From: Nocardia neocaledoniensis
GTDB taxonomy: Bacteria; Actinomycetota; Actinomycetes; Mycobacteriales; Mycobacteriaceae
DNA length: 64,000 bases
Assembly: GCF_003182135.1 (NCBI RefSeq)
Contig: NZ_QGTL01000003.1
Coordinates: 682,001 to 746,000, forward strand
Direction of reading: 5' to 3'
Part shown: positions 7,343-16,446 of the stretch, one piece after another
Layout: each line of letters starts with the position of its first letter
How positions within the stretch are numbered: position 1 is the first letter of the stretch
Position numbers and translations under genes: made by a program
The notes under the pieces: generated by a model
What the model saw: the letters and a program-made list of their open reading frames with translations, nothing else
Told to the model about the DNA's origin: nothing
Databases searched by the model: none

Positions 7343-9016
7343 TCATTCTTCCAGCTCCGTGGCGAATGTGGCCGCGATCTCGGCCCGCCGCGCTCGCTGG
7401 CGCACCGGGTCGGGGACGGGGACCGCGGCCACCAGACGGCGGGTGTACTCGTGCCGGGGAGCGCGCAGGATCTGTTCGTTGTCGCCCTCCTCGACGCAGG
7501 CCCCCTCGCGCAGCACCATGATCCGGTCGGCCAGCTGGTCGACGACGGCCAGGTCGTGGCTGATGAACAGGCACGCCCAGCCGCACTCGCGCTGCAGCTG
7601 CGCGAACAGCTCCAGCACCGCCGCCTGCACCGAGACATCGAGCGCGCTGGTCGGCTCGTCGGCCACCAGCAGGTCGGGGTCGAGCACCAGCGCCCTGGCC
7701 AGGCTGGCCCGCTGCCGCTGCCCGCCGGAGAGCTCATGCGGATAGCGATTCTCGGCGCCCGCGGGCAACTGCACGTCGTCGAGCAGCTTGCGCACCCTGG
7801 CGCGAATGGCCGCCCGGTCACCGGTGCGGTGCACGACCATCGGTTCGGCCACGCACTCGCCGACGGTCAGCCGCGGGTTGAGCGAGCCGGCCGGGTCCTG
7901 GAAGACGAACCCGAACCGCCGCCGGATGGGGCGCAGCTTGCGCTGGGACAGCGTGGCGATGTCCTGGCCGCGGATGCGCACGTGCCCGGACGTGGGCCGC
8001 TGCAGCGCCGCGACACAGCGTCCGATGGTCGACTTTCCCGACCCGGACTCGCCGACGAGCCCGAGGGTCTCCCCCGGCCGGATCGTCAGGCTCACCTCGT
8101 CGACGGCGCGGAACGCCGGGCGCCCGAACGGCCCGGGGAACTGCACCACCAGATCGCTGACCTCGAGCACCGGCTCCGCGCCGGGATCGATGGCGGGCCG
8201 CTCGACGGTGGCCGCGCCGAGGTGCGGGACGGCGTCGAGCAGCGCCCTGGTGTACTCGGCCTGCGGGCTGGCGAACAGCTCGTCCACCGGCGCCTGCTCC
8301 ACCACCACGCCCTCGCGCATCACCACCACGCGGTCGGCGAGGTCGGCGACGACGCCCATGTTGTGGGTGATCAGCACGATGGCGCTGCCGAGCCGGTCGC
8401 GCAGATCGCGCAGCAGTTCCAGGATCTCGGCCTGCACGGTGACATCCAGCGCGGTGGTCGGCTCGTCGGCGATGATGACCTTCGGTTCGCAGGCGATGGC
8501 GATCGCGATCATCACGCGCTGCTTCTGCCCGCCGGAGAGCTGGTGCGGGTAGTAGTCCACCCGGTGCTCCGGATCGGGCAGGCCCACCGAGCGCAGCAGC
8601 TCGATCGCCTTGACCCTGGCGTCCTTCTTGCTCATCTCGCTGTGCGCGCGCAGCGCCTCGGCGATCTGGAAGCCGACGGTGAACAGCGGATCCAGCGCAC
8701 GCGCCGGTTCCTGGAACACCATCGACACCGCGCCGCCGCGCAACGCGGTGAGCTGCTTCTCGCTCATCTGCGTGACGGCCCGGTCCCCCACCGTCACCAG
8801 CCCGCTCACCTGCGCCGACTGCGGCAGCAGCCCGATGGCGGTGCGCGAGCTCACCGACTTGCCCGACCCGGACTCGCCGACGATGGCGAGTACCTCGCCG
8901 GGGAACACCTCGTAGGACACCCCGCGCACGGCGTGCACCGGGCCCGCGTCGGTCGCGAAGGTGACCGACAGACCCGAGACCGACAGCGCGGCCGCCGGTT
9001 CGACAGTTGTAGTCAT
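7343..9016 (-). CDS. Peptide ABC transporter, fused dual ATPase (DppD-DppF type)
   Basis: This cytoplasmic ATPase drives uptake of di/oligopeptides. The 557-aa protein contains two complete ABC domains. Domain 1 has Walker A G-E-S-G-S-G-K-S at 47-54, signature L-S-G-G-Q at 160 and Walker B I-I-A-D-E-P. Domain 2 has Walker A at 322-329, L-S-G-G-Q at 429 and L-L-V-A-D-E-P. Both carry the Y-P-H-x-L-S-G-G-Q form typical of the Opp/Dpp family. In E. coli these are separate DppD and DppF subunits, whereas here they are one chain. The start overlaps the permease stop (ATGA). It is last gene of a four-gene operon. Nickel uptake is an alternative substrate for this family. Confidence 0.93.
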   Translation of the reverse strand: MTTTVEPAAALSVSGLSVTFATDAGPVHAVRGVSYEVFPGEVLAIVGESGSGKSVSSRTAIGLLPQSAQVSGLVTVGDRAVTQMSEKQLTALRGGAVSMVFQEPARALDPLFTVGFQIAEALRAHSEMSKKDARVKAIELLRSVGLPDPEHRVDYYPHQLSGGQKQRVMIAIAIACEPKVIIADEPTTALDVTVQAEILELLRDLRDRLGSAIVLITHNMGVVADLADRVVVMREGVVVEQAPVDELFASPQAEYTRALLDAVPHLGAATVERPAIDPGAEPVLEVSDLVVQFPGPFGRPAFRAVDEVSLTIRPGETLGLVGESGSGKSTIGRCVAALQRPTSGHVRIRGQDIATLSQRKLRPIRRRFGFVFQDPAGSLNPRLTVGECVAEPMVVHRTGDRAAIRARVRKLLDDVQLPAGAENRYPHELSGGQRQRASLARALVLDPDLLVADEPTSALDVSVQAAVLELFAQLQRECGWACLFISHDLAVVDQLADRIMVLREGACVEEGDNEQILRAPRHEYTRRLVAAVPVPDPVRQRARRAEIAATFATELEE

Positions 9017-9993
9017 TCGGTCAGTTCCTTGTCGTCGACGGCGGCGGCCGGGTTCTCGGTGGCCGTGGTCACCGAACGCCGGGTGCGCAGCATCGGATTC
9101 AGCGTCTCGTCCAGGCTCTCGCCGACCAGCGTCATCCCGAGCACCACCAGCACGATCGCGGTGCCGGGGAAGATGGAGGTCCACCAGATGCCGTTGGAGA
9201 CGTCGTTGAGCGCCTTGTTGAGGTCGTAGCCCCACTCGGCCGCCTGGGTCGGTTCGATGCCGAAGCCGAGGAAGCCGAGGGCGGCCAGGGTGAGGATGGC
9301 CTCGGCGGCGTTGATGGTGAGGATCACCGGCAGCGAGCTGGTGACGTTGGACAGGATGTGGCGGAACATGATTCGCGAGGTCGACGCGCCGGTCACCCGG
9401 GCGGCGTCGACATACGGCTCGTTCTTCACCGCGACCGTGGCGTTGCGGACCACCCGGAAGTACTGCGGCACATACACCGCCGTGATCGCGATCGCGGCCG
9501 AGAGCACGCCGCCCAGGCTGCTCGACGTGCCGCCGGCCACCACGATCGAGACGACGATCGCCAGCAGCAGCGTCGGGAAGGCGTAGATCGCGTCCATCAC
9601 CAGGGTCAGCACCCGGTCGACCCAGCGCCCGACGTACCCGGACACCAGACCGAGCGGAACGCCGATCAGCAGCGACAGCGAGACCGCGATCACGATGACG
9701 CTCAACGCCGTTCGCGCGCCGTAGAGCACGCGCGAGAACACGTCCTCCGCGCGGACCGAGGTGCCGAACCAGTGCTCGGCGGATGGCCCCTGCTGCGGCA
9801 CGAACGCCACCCCGTCGGCGGAGTTCTGCGCCAGGTCGTAGGGCGCAAGCAGCGGCGCGAAGACCGCCACCAGCACGAACACCGCCACCAGCACCAGGCC
9901 GGTGATCAGCGTGACCCGTTGCAGCCCAGCGGTTCTCGCCATCAGTTCGGCGCCGGGGATGCGCCACTTGCTGGTGGCCACCGGTGCGCTCAT
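9013..9993 (-). CDS. Peptide ABC transporter permease (DppC type)
   Basis: This inner-membrane permease pairs with the DppB-type subunit. The 326-aa protein has the DppC layout: a cytoplasmic N-terminus, first helix near residues 28-48 (V-T-L-I-T-G-L-V-L-V-A-V-F-V), a periplasmic loop with the H-W-F-G-T motif, then five helices with the E-A-A-like loop near V-D-A-A-R-V-T-G-A-S that contacts the ATPase. Its start overlaps the dppB-type stop by one base (TGATG), and its own stop overlaps the ATPase start, indicating translational coupling. Confidence 0.94.
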   Translation of the reverse strand: MSAPVATSKWRIPGAELMARTAGLQRVTLITGLVLVAVFVLVAVFAPLLAPYDLAQNSADGVAFVPQQGPSAEHWFGTSVRAEDVFSRVLYGARTALSVIVIAVSLSLLIGVPLGLVSGYVGRWVDRVLTLVMDAIYAFPTLLLAIVVSIVVAGGTSSSLGGVLSAAIAITAVYVPQYFRVVRNATVAVKNEPYVDAARVTGASTSRIMFRHILSNVTSSLPVILTINAAEAILTLAALGFLGFGIEPTQAAEWGYDLNKALNDVSNGIWWTSIFPGTAIVLVVLGMTLVGESLDETLNPMLRTRRSVTTATENPAAAVDDKELTE

Positions 9994-11099
9994 CAGAACC
10001 TCACCCTCGGGTCGATCATCGCGACGATGGCGTCGACGACGAAACTCATCAGCGCGACGACCAGCGCGATACAGGCCACGATGCCCTGCACGGCGACGAA
10101 GTCACGCGCCTTGAGGTACTCGGCGAGCTGATAGCCCAGGCCCTTCCACTCGAAGGTGGTCTCGGTGAGTACCGCGCCGCCGAGCATCATCGCGATGCAC
10201 ATGCCCATCACCGTGATGATCGGGATCAGCGCGTTGCGCACCGCGTGCCTGCCGACCACCACGCGCGGCGTGAGCCCACGCGCCTTGGCCGCCTCGACGA
10301 AATCGCTGCGCATGGTCTGGATCAGATTCACCCGCACCAGCCGCAGGAACACACCGGCCGTGAGCAGGCCGAGCGCCACCGCGGGCAGCACCGCGTGTTT
10401 CAGCACGTCGAGCAGGTACGAGGGGTCGCCGTAGAGGATGGCGTCGATGACCAGGATGTTGGTCTTCGGCGACACATGCTGCAGGGCCAGTTCGACATTC
10501 GTGCTCGCCCTGCCGCCGACCGGGAACCAGCCGAGGCCCACCGAGAACACGAGCTTGAGCAGCATGCCGACGAAGAACACCGGCGCCGCGTAGGCCACGA
10601 TGGCGCCGAGGCGCAGCGCCGCGTCGGCGGGGGTGTCGCGATGGGTCGCGGCGTAGCGGCCCAGCGGCACACCCACCGCGAAGGCGACGATCAGCGCCCA
10701 GAACACCAGCTCCACCGTCGCCGCGCCGTAGGTGACCACCACCTCGCTGATCGCCCGATTGTCCTGCGAGCGACCGAAATCCAGCCGGGCCAGGCCCGAG
10801 ATGTACTCCCAGTACTGGGTCAGGATGGGCCGGTTGAAGCCGGCCGCCTCCTTGCGTTCCTCGATCTGGTCCTGGGTGAGCCGACCACCCAGGGCCGCGC
10901 TGATCGGGTCACCGATCACGCGCATGAGGAAGAACACCACCGTCACCAGCAGCCAGGCGGTCGGCACGATCAGCGCCAGCCGCACCGCCAGATACTTCAG
11001 CAGGGCCACCTGGCGGGACTGCCCGCCGCCCTTGCTCTTTCCCGTCCCCGTGCGCCGCGCCCGGACCGGCGATCCGGGCGCGGCGGTGTCCTGACTCAC
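9993..11099 (-). CDS. Peptide ABC transporter permease (DppB type)
   Basis: This is the second membrane subunit of the peptide importer. The 368-aa protein opens with an unusual basic, Gly/Ser-rich cytoplasmic extension of about 35 residues (K-S-K-G-G-G-Q-S-R), then Y-L-A-V-R-L-A-L-I-V-P-T and the D-P-I-S-A-A-L-G-G-R-L-T periplasmic motif of DppB proteins. The coupling helix is V-E-A-A-K-A-R-G-L-T. The GTG start overlaps the stop of the binding-protein gene (GTGA). The basic leader is longer than in E. coli DppB. Confidence 0.94.
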   Translation of the reverse strand: MSQDTAAPGSPVRARRTGTGKSKGGGQSRQVALLKYLAVRLALIVPTAWLLVTVVFFLMRVIGDPISAALGGRLTQDQIEERKEAAGFNRPILTQYWEYISGLARLDFGRSQDNRAISEVVVTYGAATVELVFWALIVAFAVGVPLGRYAATHRDTPADAALRLGAIVAYAAPVFFVGMLLKLVFSVGLGWFPVGGRASTNVELALQHVSPKTNILVIDAILYGDPSYLLDVLKHAVLPAVALGLLTAGVFLRLVRVNLIQTMRSDFVEAAKARGLTPRVVVGRHAVRNALIPIITVMGMCIAMMLGGAVLTETTFEWKGLGYQLAEYLKARDFVAVQGIVACIALVVALMSFVVDAIVAMIDPRVRF

Positions 11100-12712
11100 T
11101 TGCCCAGCACCGTGAACCGGAACTTGAAGGAGCCGTCGAGGGTCTGGTCGAGCCCGGTGACGCCGGGCTTGGAGACCGCGACCTGCTTACCCGAGAGCAG
11201 CGGCAGGGTCGGCAGATGGTTCTGCGCCAGATCGGTCTGCAGCTGCTTGATCAGTTCGAGCCGCTTGGTCTTGTCCGGCTCGGTTGCCTCGGCGGTCAGC
11301 TGGGCGTTGATGCCGGGGTTCTCGAAGTGCGACTGCAGGAAGTTGTTCGGGCCGAAGAACGGCGAGAGGTAGTTGTCGGCGTCCGGGAAGTCCGGGAACC
11401 AGCCGAACTGGTACAGCGGGTAGGTGTCGGAGGCGCGTTCGCGCTGGTAGGTCACCCACTCGGTGGACTGCAGGTTCACCTTGAACAGGCCGGAGGCCTC
11501 GAGCTGCGACTTGATCGCGGCGTACTCCTCCGACGAACTCGGACCGTAGTGATCCGGGTTGTACTGCAGGTTCAGCGTCACCGGCACGGCCATGCCCGCG
11601 TCGGCGAGGAACTTGGCGGCCTTGTCCTTGTCGGGCTTGGCGCCGTAGATGTCCTGCAGCGGCGTCGCGGCGCCCGGCATGCCCTGCGGCACATAGCCGA
11701 ACGCGGGCTGGTAGGTGCCCTTGTACACGTTGGTCGCCAGCGCCTCGCGGTCGATCGAGGACGCCATGGCCTTGCGCACGGCCAGCTTCTGCTCAGGGGT
11801 GTTGCCCGGCATGGTGTTCATGTTGAAGACCATGTAGCGCAGCTCGCCGCCGGGACCGTCGGTCACCTTGACATTGCTGTCCTTGCGCAGGGCGTCGATG
11901 TCGGTGGGCGTGAACGAGCGGTAGCCGACGTCGATGGCGCCGTTCTGCAGGTCCAGCTTCAGGTTGTCGGAGGTGGCGTAGTACTTGGTCGAGACCGTCT
12001 CGGTCGCCGGCTTGCCGAGCAGGCCCTGGTAGTCCGGGTTCGCCTTGTACTCCACCAGCTTGTTCTTGTCGTAGCTGGTGATCGTGTACGGGCCGGAATA
12101 GCCCTTGCCCTGCAACACTTCCTCGTCGGTGGCGACCTTGTCGGCCGGGAAGACCTGCTCGTCGACGATGGGGCCCGCCTGGGTGGGCAGCACGGTCGGA
12201 AAGGTCTGATCGTTGGCGACCTTGAGCGTGAACGCGACGGTGAGATCGTCGACCACGTCGGTCTTGTCGAGATTGCCCAGCAGCGAGGCGGGACCGTGCG
12301 GATCGTTGATCTTCACCATGCGGTCGAACGAGAACTTCACGCTCTTGGCGGTCAACGGATTACCGCTGGCGAATTTCAGCCCGGATTTGATCTTGCACGT
12401 GTAGACGGTCGGGCTGGTGAACTCGCACTTCTCCGCCGCGTCGGGCTTCGGCGTGGTGTCGCCGGGCGCGAAATTCAGCAGGTACGAATAGATCTGGGTC
12501 TCCACCAGCAGCGAGCCGTTGTCGTAGGCCGCGGCCGGGTCGAGCGCGAAGATCTTGTCGGTGGTGCCGACGACCAGGCCCGCTCCGGAGCCCGCCTGGT
12601 CGGTCCGGCCGGAGCCGCACCCGGCCAGCGCGGCGGCGACCACGGCGGCGATTCCCACTGCGGCAACTTGTTTCGCGCGATTCTTGCGTCCGCCCATTGC
12701 ACTGTTCAACAT
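11096..12712 (-). CDS. Peptide ABC transporter substrate-binding lipoprotein (DppA/OppA type)
   Basis: This lipoprotein captures peptides at the outer face of the membrane and delivers them to the permeases. The 538-aa protein has a lipoprotein signal with A-L-A-G-C and lipidated Cys at residue 32. It belongs to SBP family 5: L-K-F-A-S-G-N-P-L-T-A-K-S-V-K-F-S-F-D-R is the family signature in its Asp-Val-variable form. It is first gene of the operon. The ATG at 12712 follows GGGACC; a second ATG at 12697 would also leave an intact signal peptide. Upstream 200 bp are AT-rich for this genome and include GTTATAT (minus, 12794-12788), a possible -10. Confidence 0.92.
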   Translation of the reverse strand: MLNSAMGGRKNRAKQVAAVGIAAVVAAALAGCGSGRTDQAGSGAGLVVGTTDKIFALDPAAAYDNGSLLVETQIYSYLLNFAPGDTTPKPDAAEKCEFTSPTVYTCKIKSGLKFASGNPLTAKSVKFSFDRMVKINDPHGPASLLGNLDKTDVVDDLTVAFTLKVANDQTFPTVLPTQAGPIVDEQVFPADKVATDEEVLQGKGYSGPYTITSYDKNKLVEYKANPDYQGLLGKPATETVSTKYYATSDNLKLDLQNGAIDVGYRSFTPTDIDALRKDSNVKVTDGPGGELRYMVFNMNTMPGNTPEQKLAVRKAMASSIDREALATNVYKGTYQPAFGYVPQGMPGAATPLQDIYGAKPDKDKAAKFLADAGMAVPVTLNLQYNPDHYGPSSSEEYAAIKSQLEASGLFKVNLQSTEWVTYQRERASDTYPLYQFGWFPDFPDADNYLSPFFGPNNFLQSHFENPGINAQLTAEATEPDKTKRLELIKQLQTDLAQNHLPTLPLLSGKQVAVSKPGVTGLDQTLDGSFKFRFTVLGK

Positions 12713-12917
12713 CAGGTCCCATTCTCGAACGCCTGCGTCGCCGCCACACCCGGATCTCGGGTGCGGTGACGACGCGGTGAGCTAGCGATATAACGGGGGA
12801 CCGTACAGGCGAACCATTACCGCCCAGTTTCAAATCGAGCGAAAAATTGCCGTCATGTTATGAACTAATCTTACGAAATATTCGTGCACCGGAATTTCTT
12901 GCGTACACAACACACAA

Positions 12918-12948
12918 GGGGCCGGCCAGGCTTATCCTGACCGACCCC
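12918..12948 (-). terminator. Terminator hairpin after purF
   Basis: A 13-bp stem with a 5-nt loop, 19 nt beyond the purF stop. Two positions pair only as G-U when read as minus-strand RNA (they would be C-A mismatches on the plus strand), so it acts for purF. Confidence 0.85.
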
Positions 12949-12966
12949 TCCGTCGAACGAGTGACG

Positions 12967-14514
12967 CTACGGCCTGCTCAACGCGTCGGCGTTGACGTTC
13001 TCCGCCAGCAGCCGCGACTCCGGCTTGCCCGACAGCATGCCCTCGAGCACGTTCTTGCCGATGGCGGCTTCCTCCGGCAGTGGGATGGGGTACTCGCCGG
13101 TGAAGCAGGCCGTGCACAGCCGCGAGGCGGGCTGCTCGGTGGCCGCGATCATGCCCTCGGTGGAGATGTAGCCGAGGCTGTCGGCGCCGATCGAGCGGCG
13201 CACGTTGTCGACCATGTCGGCGTAGCTGTCGTCGGCGCCGGTGCCGTTGGCGATCAGCTCCGCGCGCGAGGCGAAGTCGATGCCGTAGAAGCAGGGCCAC
13301 TTCACCGGCGGCGAGGCGATCCGCACGTGGATCTCCAGCGCGCCCGCCTCCCGCAGCATGCGGATCAGCGCGCGCTGGGTGTTGCCGCGCACGATGGAGT
13401 CGTCGACGACGATGAGCCGCTTGCCGCGGATCACCTCGCGCAACGGGTTGAGCTTGAGCCGGATGCCGAGCTGGCGGATGGTCTGGCTCGGCTGGATGAA
13501 GGTGCGGCCCACATAGGCGTTCTTCATCAGGCCCTGGCCATAGGGAATGCCGGAGCCCTGCGCGTAGCCGACGGCGGCCGGGGTGCCCGATTCCGGGACC
13601 GGGATCACGAGGTCGGCGTCGACTGGGTTCTCCTTGGCCAGCTTGCGGCCGATCTCCACGCGGGTGGAGTGCACCGAGCGCCCGGCGATCGTGGTGTCGG
13701 GGCGAGCCAGGTACACGTACTCGAAGACGCAGCCCTTGGGCTCGGGGTTGGCGAAGCGCATCGAGCGCACGCCGTCGGAGTCGATCGCGAGCAGCTCGCC
13801 CGGTTCGATCTCGCGGACGAACGCCGCGCCGACGATGTCGAGCGCCGCGGTCTCCGAGGCGACCACCCAGCCGCGCTCGAGCCTGCCGAGCACCAGCGGG
13901 CGCACGCCGTGCGGGTCGCGCGCCGCGTACAGGGTGTGCTCGTCCATGAAGGTCAGGCAGAACGCGCCGCGCAGTTGCGGCAGCAGCTCCATCGCGGCCT
14001 GCTCGATGCTCGAGTCCGCGGCGGCGTGGGCCAGCAGCGCGGTGACGATGTCGGAATCGGAAGTGGCGCCGGTCATCTGCGGGCGGCCGTCGATCACGCC
14101 GGCGCCGATGAGGCCCAGTTCGCGTGCGCGACCGGCCAATTCGGCGGTGTTGACCAGGTTGCCGTTGTGGCCGAGCGCGAGGCCGGAGCCGACGGCGGTG
14201 GTGCGGAAGATCGGCTGCGCGTTCTCCCAGGTGACGCCACCGGTGGTGGAGTAGCGACAGTGGCCGACGGCGATGTGCCCCGGCATCGCGCCCAGGGTCT
14301 GCTCGTCGAAGACCTGGCTGACCAGGCCGAGATCCTTGAAGACCAGGATCTGGGAGCCGTCGGAGACGGCTATGCCCGCCGCCTCCTGGCCACGGTGCTG
14401 CAGGGCGTACAGGCCGTAGTAGGTGAGCTTGGCGACGTCCTCGTCGGGAGCCCAGACGCCGAAGACGCCACACTCCTCGCGGGGCTCGTTCTCGGGCTCG
14501 TGAGAGTCATTCAC
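12967..14514 (-). CDS. purF: Amidophosphoribosyltransferase
   Basis: PurF catalyses the committed step of purine synthesis, transferring glutamine ammonia onto PRPP. It is a 515-aa N-terminal nucleophile enzyme: a short propeptide is removed to expose the catalytic Cys in E-E-C-G-V-F-G (residue 15). The phosphoribosyltransferase domain carries V-V-D-D-S-I-V-R-G-N-T (PRPP loop). Cysteines in K-G-C-V-F-E, P-C-F-Y-G-I-D and L-C-T-A-C-F match the Fe-S cluster-binding Bacillus-type enzyme. The GTG at 14514 is chosen because GGGAG lies six bases upstream; an ATG at 14547 adds an unconserved leader. Nucleotides likely inhibit it allosterically, as known for the family. Confidence 0.97.
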   Translation of the reverse strand: MNDSHEPENEPREECGVFGVWAPDEDVAKLTYYGLYALQHRGQEAAGIAVSDGSQILVFKDLGLVSQVFDEQTLGAMPGHIAVGHCRYSTTGGVTWENAQPIFRTTAVGSGLALGHNGNLVNTAELAGRARELGLIGAGVIDGRPQMTGATSDSDIVTALLAHAAADSSIEQAAMELLPQLRGAFCLTFMDEHTLYAARDPHGVRPLVLGRLERGWVVASETAALDIVGAAFVREIEPGELLAIDSDGVRSMRFANPEPKGCVFEYVYLARPDTTIAGRSVHSTRVEIGRKLAKENPVDADLVIPVPESGTPAAVGYAQGSGIPYGQGLMKNAYVGRTFIQPSQTIRQLGIRLKLNPLREVIRGKRLIVVDDSIVRGNTQRALIRMLREAGALEIHVRIASPPVKWPCFYGIDFASRAELIANGTGADDSYADMVDNVRRSIGADSLGYISTEGMIAATEQPASRLCTACFTGEYPIPLPEEAAIGKNVLEGMLSGKPESRLLAENVNADALSRP

Positions 14515-14645
14515 CGTTTGCTCCCTGTTCGGGCGGGCTGGGGGCACCCGTCATTCTACGGGTGAAGACGACCGCGTTGTACGCGCGCTCGCACACCGGC
14601 GGCAATCACCGGCCGCGAACCCACCGATCGGCCATGACGAGCTGT

Positions 14646-14651
14646 TACCGT
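14646..14651 (+). promoter_or_regulatory. -10 box TACCGT for a leaderless membrane-protein gene
   Basis: TACCGT stands 7 nt before the GTG at 14659, with no Shine-Dalgarno between. Confidence 0.6.
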
Positions 14652-14658
14652 GCGCAAG

Positions 14659-16065
14659 GTGACGACTGACCACAGCGCGCACGAACCGGCCGATGATGCC
14701 GCTCAGAACAGTGAGAACGCACCATCGGAGCCGAAAGATTCCGGGCAGCCGGCGAGCGGCGGAGCGACATTCGCCACATCTGGGAAAGATCGGCGGCACT
14801 GGTCGCACATTGTGGTGATGCCGACGCTGGTCCTCACGGTGCTCACCGCCCTGCTCGGCATCATGTACCTCGGGTACGTGACCGACCCGGAGGAGAACCT
14901 GCACGACTTCCCCGTCGCGCTGGTCAACCTCGACGTCGGCGACGTCACCGGCACCGGCGAGCGGGTCGAGTTCGGCAAGCAGGTGGCCGACGGGCTGATC
15001 GCCAACGTGCCCGCCGACAAAGTCGACCTGTTGGTGGTCGGCAAGGCGGAGTCCGAACAGTTGCTGCGCACCGCGCAGATCTACGGCGCCATCATCATCT
15101 CCGGCGATTTCAGCAAACGGCTGGGCAATCTCGGCGTCGGCAGCGTGGTCGCCGGTGAGATGGAGAAGCCGGTCATCACGCTGCAGACGAATCCGCGGAT
15201 GGGCGCGTTCGGCACCCAGATCGTGCACCGCATCGGCGATCAGGCGCTGGCCGAGGTCGACAAGCAGGTCGGCGCGCAGCTCACCGACCAGGTGCGGGCC
15301 ACGCTGGCGCAGACGCCGGAGGGCGCGCCGACGCCGGAGGTGTCGGGGGCCGCGCAGATCACCCTCGCGAGCCCGGTGGACATCGTGCAGCAGGAGTTCC
15401 GGCCGCTGCCGCCGGGCAGCGGCGAGGGGCTCACGGCGTTCTTCTACGCGCTGCTCCTGCTGCTGGCGGGCATGGTCGGCGGCATGGTGATCCACACGAT
15501 GGTCGACGCGCACCTCGGCTTCGTGCCCACCGAGTACGGCCCCTGGTACGTGCACTATCCGACGGCGTCGATCTCGCGGTTCCACACGCTGCTCATCAAA
15601 TGGGGCGTGATGGCACTGGTGGCGGTGGTCGTCTCGATCATCTTCTTGATCGCGGCGAGGATCGTCGGCATGGCGGTCGACAATCCGCTGGCGATGTTCC
15701 TGTTCTCGGTGCTGGCCATGATCGCCGTCGGCTGGACGGCCCTGACCTCGCTGGCCGCCCTCGGCACCGCGGGCCTGCTGGTGAACCTGGCCCTGTTCGT
15801 CATCCTCGGCCTGCCGTCCTCCGGCGGCACCGTCCCCATCGAAGCCATCCCGACCCAGTTCGTCTGGCTCGCCGAATTCGAACCGATGCACCAGGTCTTC
15901 CTCGGCGTCCGCTCGATCCTCTACTTCGACGCGAACTACGCCGCCGGCCTCGACCGCGGCATCTGGATGTCCCTGCTCGGCATCCTCATCGCCGTCGTCG
16001 GCGGGGTCCTCATCACCCGCTACTACGACCGCAAGGGCCTGCACCGCACGAACGCGGCAGCCTGA
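14659..16065 (+). CDS. YhgE/Pip-like (DUF3533) membrane protein
   Basis: This 468-aa membrane protein is of the YhgE/Pip and ABC-2-permease-like class. There is a disordered N-terminus of about 50 residues (Ala/Glu/Ser-rich), one helix (V-V-M-P-T-L-V-L-T-V-L-T-A-L-L-G), a large extracytoplasmic domain of about 200 residues, then five or six C-terminal helices ending in a basic tail. That 1 + large loop + 5 topology defines the family, whose members include phage-infection protein Pip and fungal SNG1-like exporters. The GTG at 14659 is chosen on the leaderless -10; GTG 14650 would start inside that promoter. It is divergent from purF. Substrate unknown. Confidence 0.85.
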   Translation: MTTDHSAHEPADDAAQNSENAPSEPKDSGQPASGGATFATSGKDRRHWSHIVVMPTLVLTVLTALLGIMYLGYVTDPEENLHDFPVALVNLDVGDVTGTGERVEFGKQVADGLIANVPADKVDLLVVGKAESEQLLRTAQIYGAIIISGDFSKRLGNLGVGSVVAGEMEKPVITLQTNPRMGAFGTQIVHRIGDQALAEVDKQVGAQLTDQVRATLAQTPEGAPTPEVSGAAQITLASPVDIVQQEFRPLPPGSGEGLTAFFYALLLLLAGMVGGMVIHTMVDAHLGFVPTEYGPWYVHYPTASISRFHTLLIKWGVMALVAVVVSIIFLIAARIVGMAVDNPLAMFLFSVLAMIAVGWTALTSLAALGTAGLLVNLALFVILGLPSSGGTVPIEAIPTQFVWLAEFEPMHQVFLGVRSILYFDANYAAGLDRGIWMSLLGILIAVVGGVLITRYYDRKGLHRTNAAA

Positions 16066-16093
16066 GCCGCGGCGCCGCAACTCGGTAGAGCAT

Positions 16094-16115
16094 TCCGTAC
16101 ATTGTCCGTACAATG
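16094..16115 (+). promoter_or_regulatory. Promoter/operator of the tacAT module
   Basis: Two tandem 11-mers, TCCGTACATTG and TCCGTACAATG, differ at one base. Together they contain the inverted repeat CATTGT-CCGT-ACAATG (16100-16115) and a -10-like TACAAT (16109-16114). The gene start is 62 bp downstream. Autorepression by the TacA or TacAT complex is the expected role, inferred from the family. Confidence 0.6.
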
Positions 16116-16176
16116 GGTCGAAACCCGAGGACAACGCGCGGACCCGTCGCGTTCCAGACCAGAGAGGGGCATCGAC

Positions 16177-16446
16177 GTGACCACGAAGTCCCAACGAGTC
16201 GAGGTGCGACTCGACAAGGAACGACAGACACAACTCCAAGCCGCCGCCGACGCGGTCAACGAGACCTTGAGCGAGTTCATCCGAGCGGCGGCCTTCGACC
16301 GCGCGGACCGGATCTTGGCGCTGTCGAGCCGAACGTTGATGCCCGCCGAACAGTTCGACGCGATGATGGCGTCACTCGATGCACCCGATGAGGCTCCAGC
16401 GTTGGCGAAGGCCGCCGCGAAGCCCCGAGTCTTCGTTCGCCGGTGA
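16177..16446 (+). CDS. tacA: TacA-type antitoxin (DUF1778)
   Basis: This antitoxin neutralises the adjacent acetyltransferase toxin and represses the operon. The 89-aa protein opens with a ribbon-helix-helix DNA-binding region (R-V-E-V-R-L-D-K-E then helices L-Q-A-A-A-D-A-V-N-E-T-L-S-E-F-I), ends A-A-A-F-D-R-A-D-R-I, and has the C-terminal toxin-wrapping segment (L-M-P-A-E-Q-F-D-A-M-M-A-S-L-D). This is the exact TacA architecture. The GTG at 16177 has GAGAGGGG seven bases upstream; earlier in-frame starts add an unconserved Arg-rich stretch. Its stop overlaps the toxin start (GTGA). Confidence 0.92.
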   Translation: MTTKSQRVEVRLDKERQTQLQAAADAVNETLSEFIRAAAFDRADRILALSSRTLMPAEQFDAMMASLDAPDEAPALAKAAAKPRVFVRR

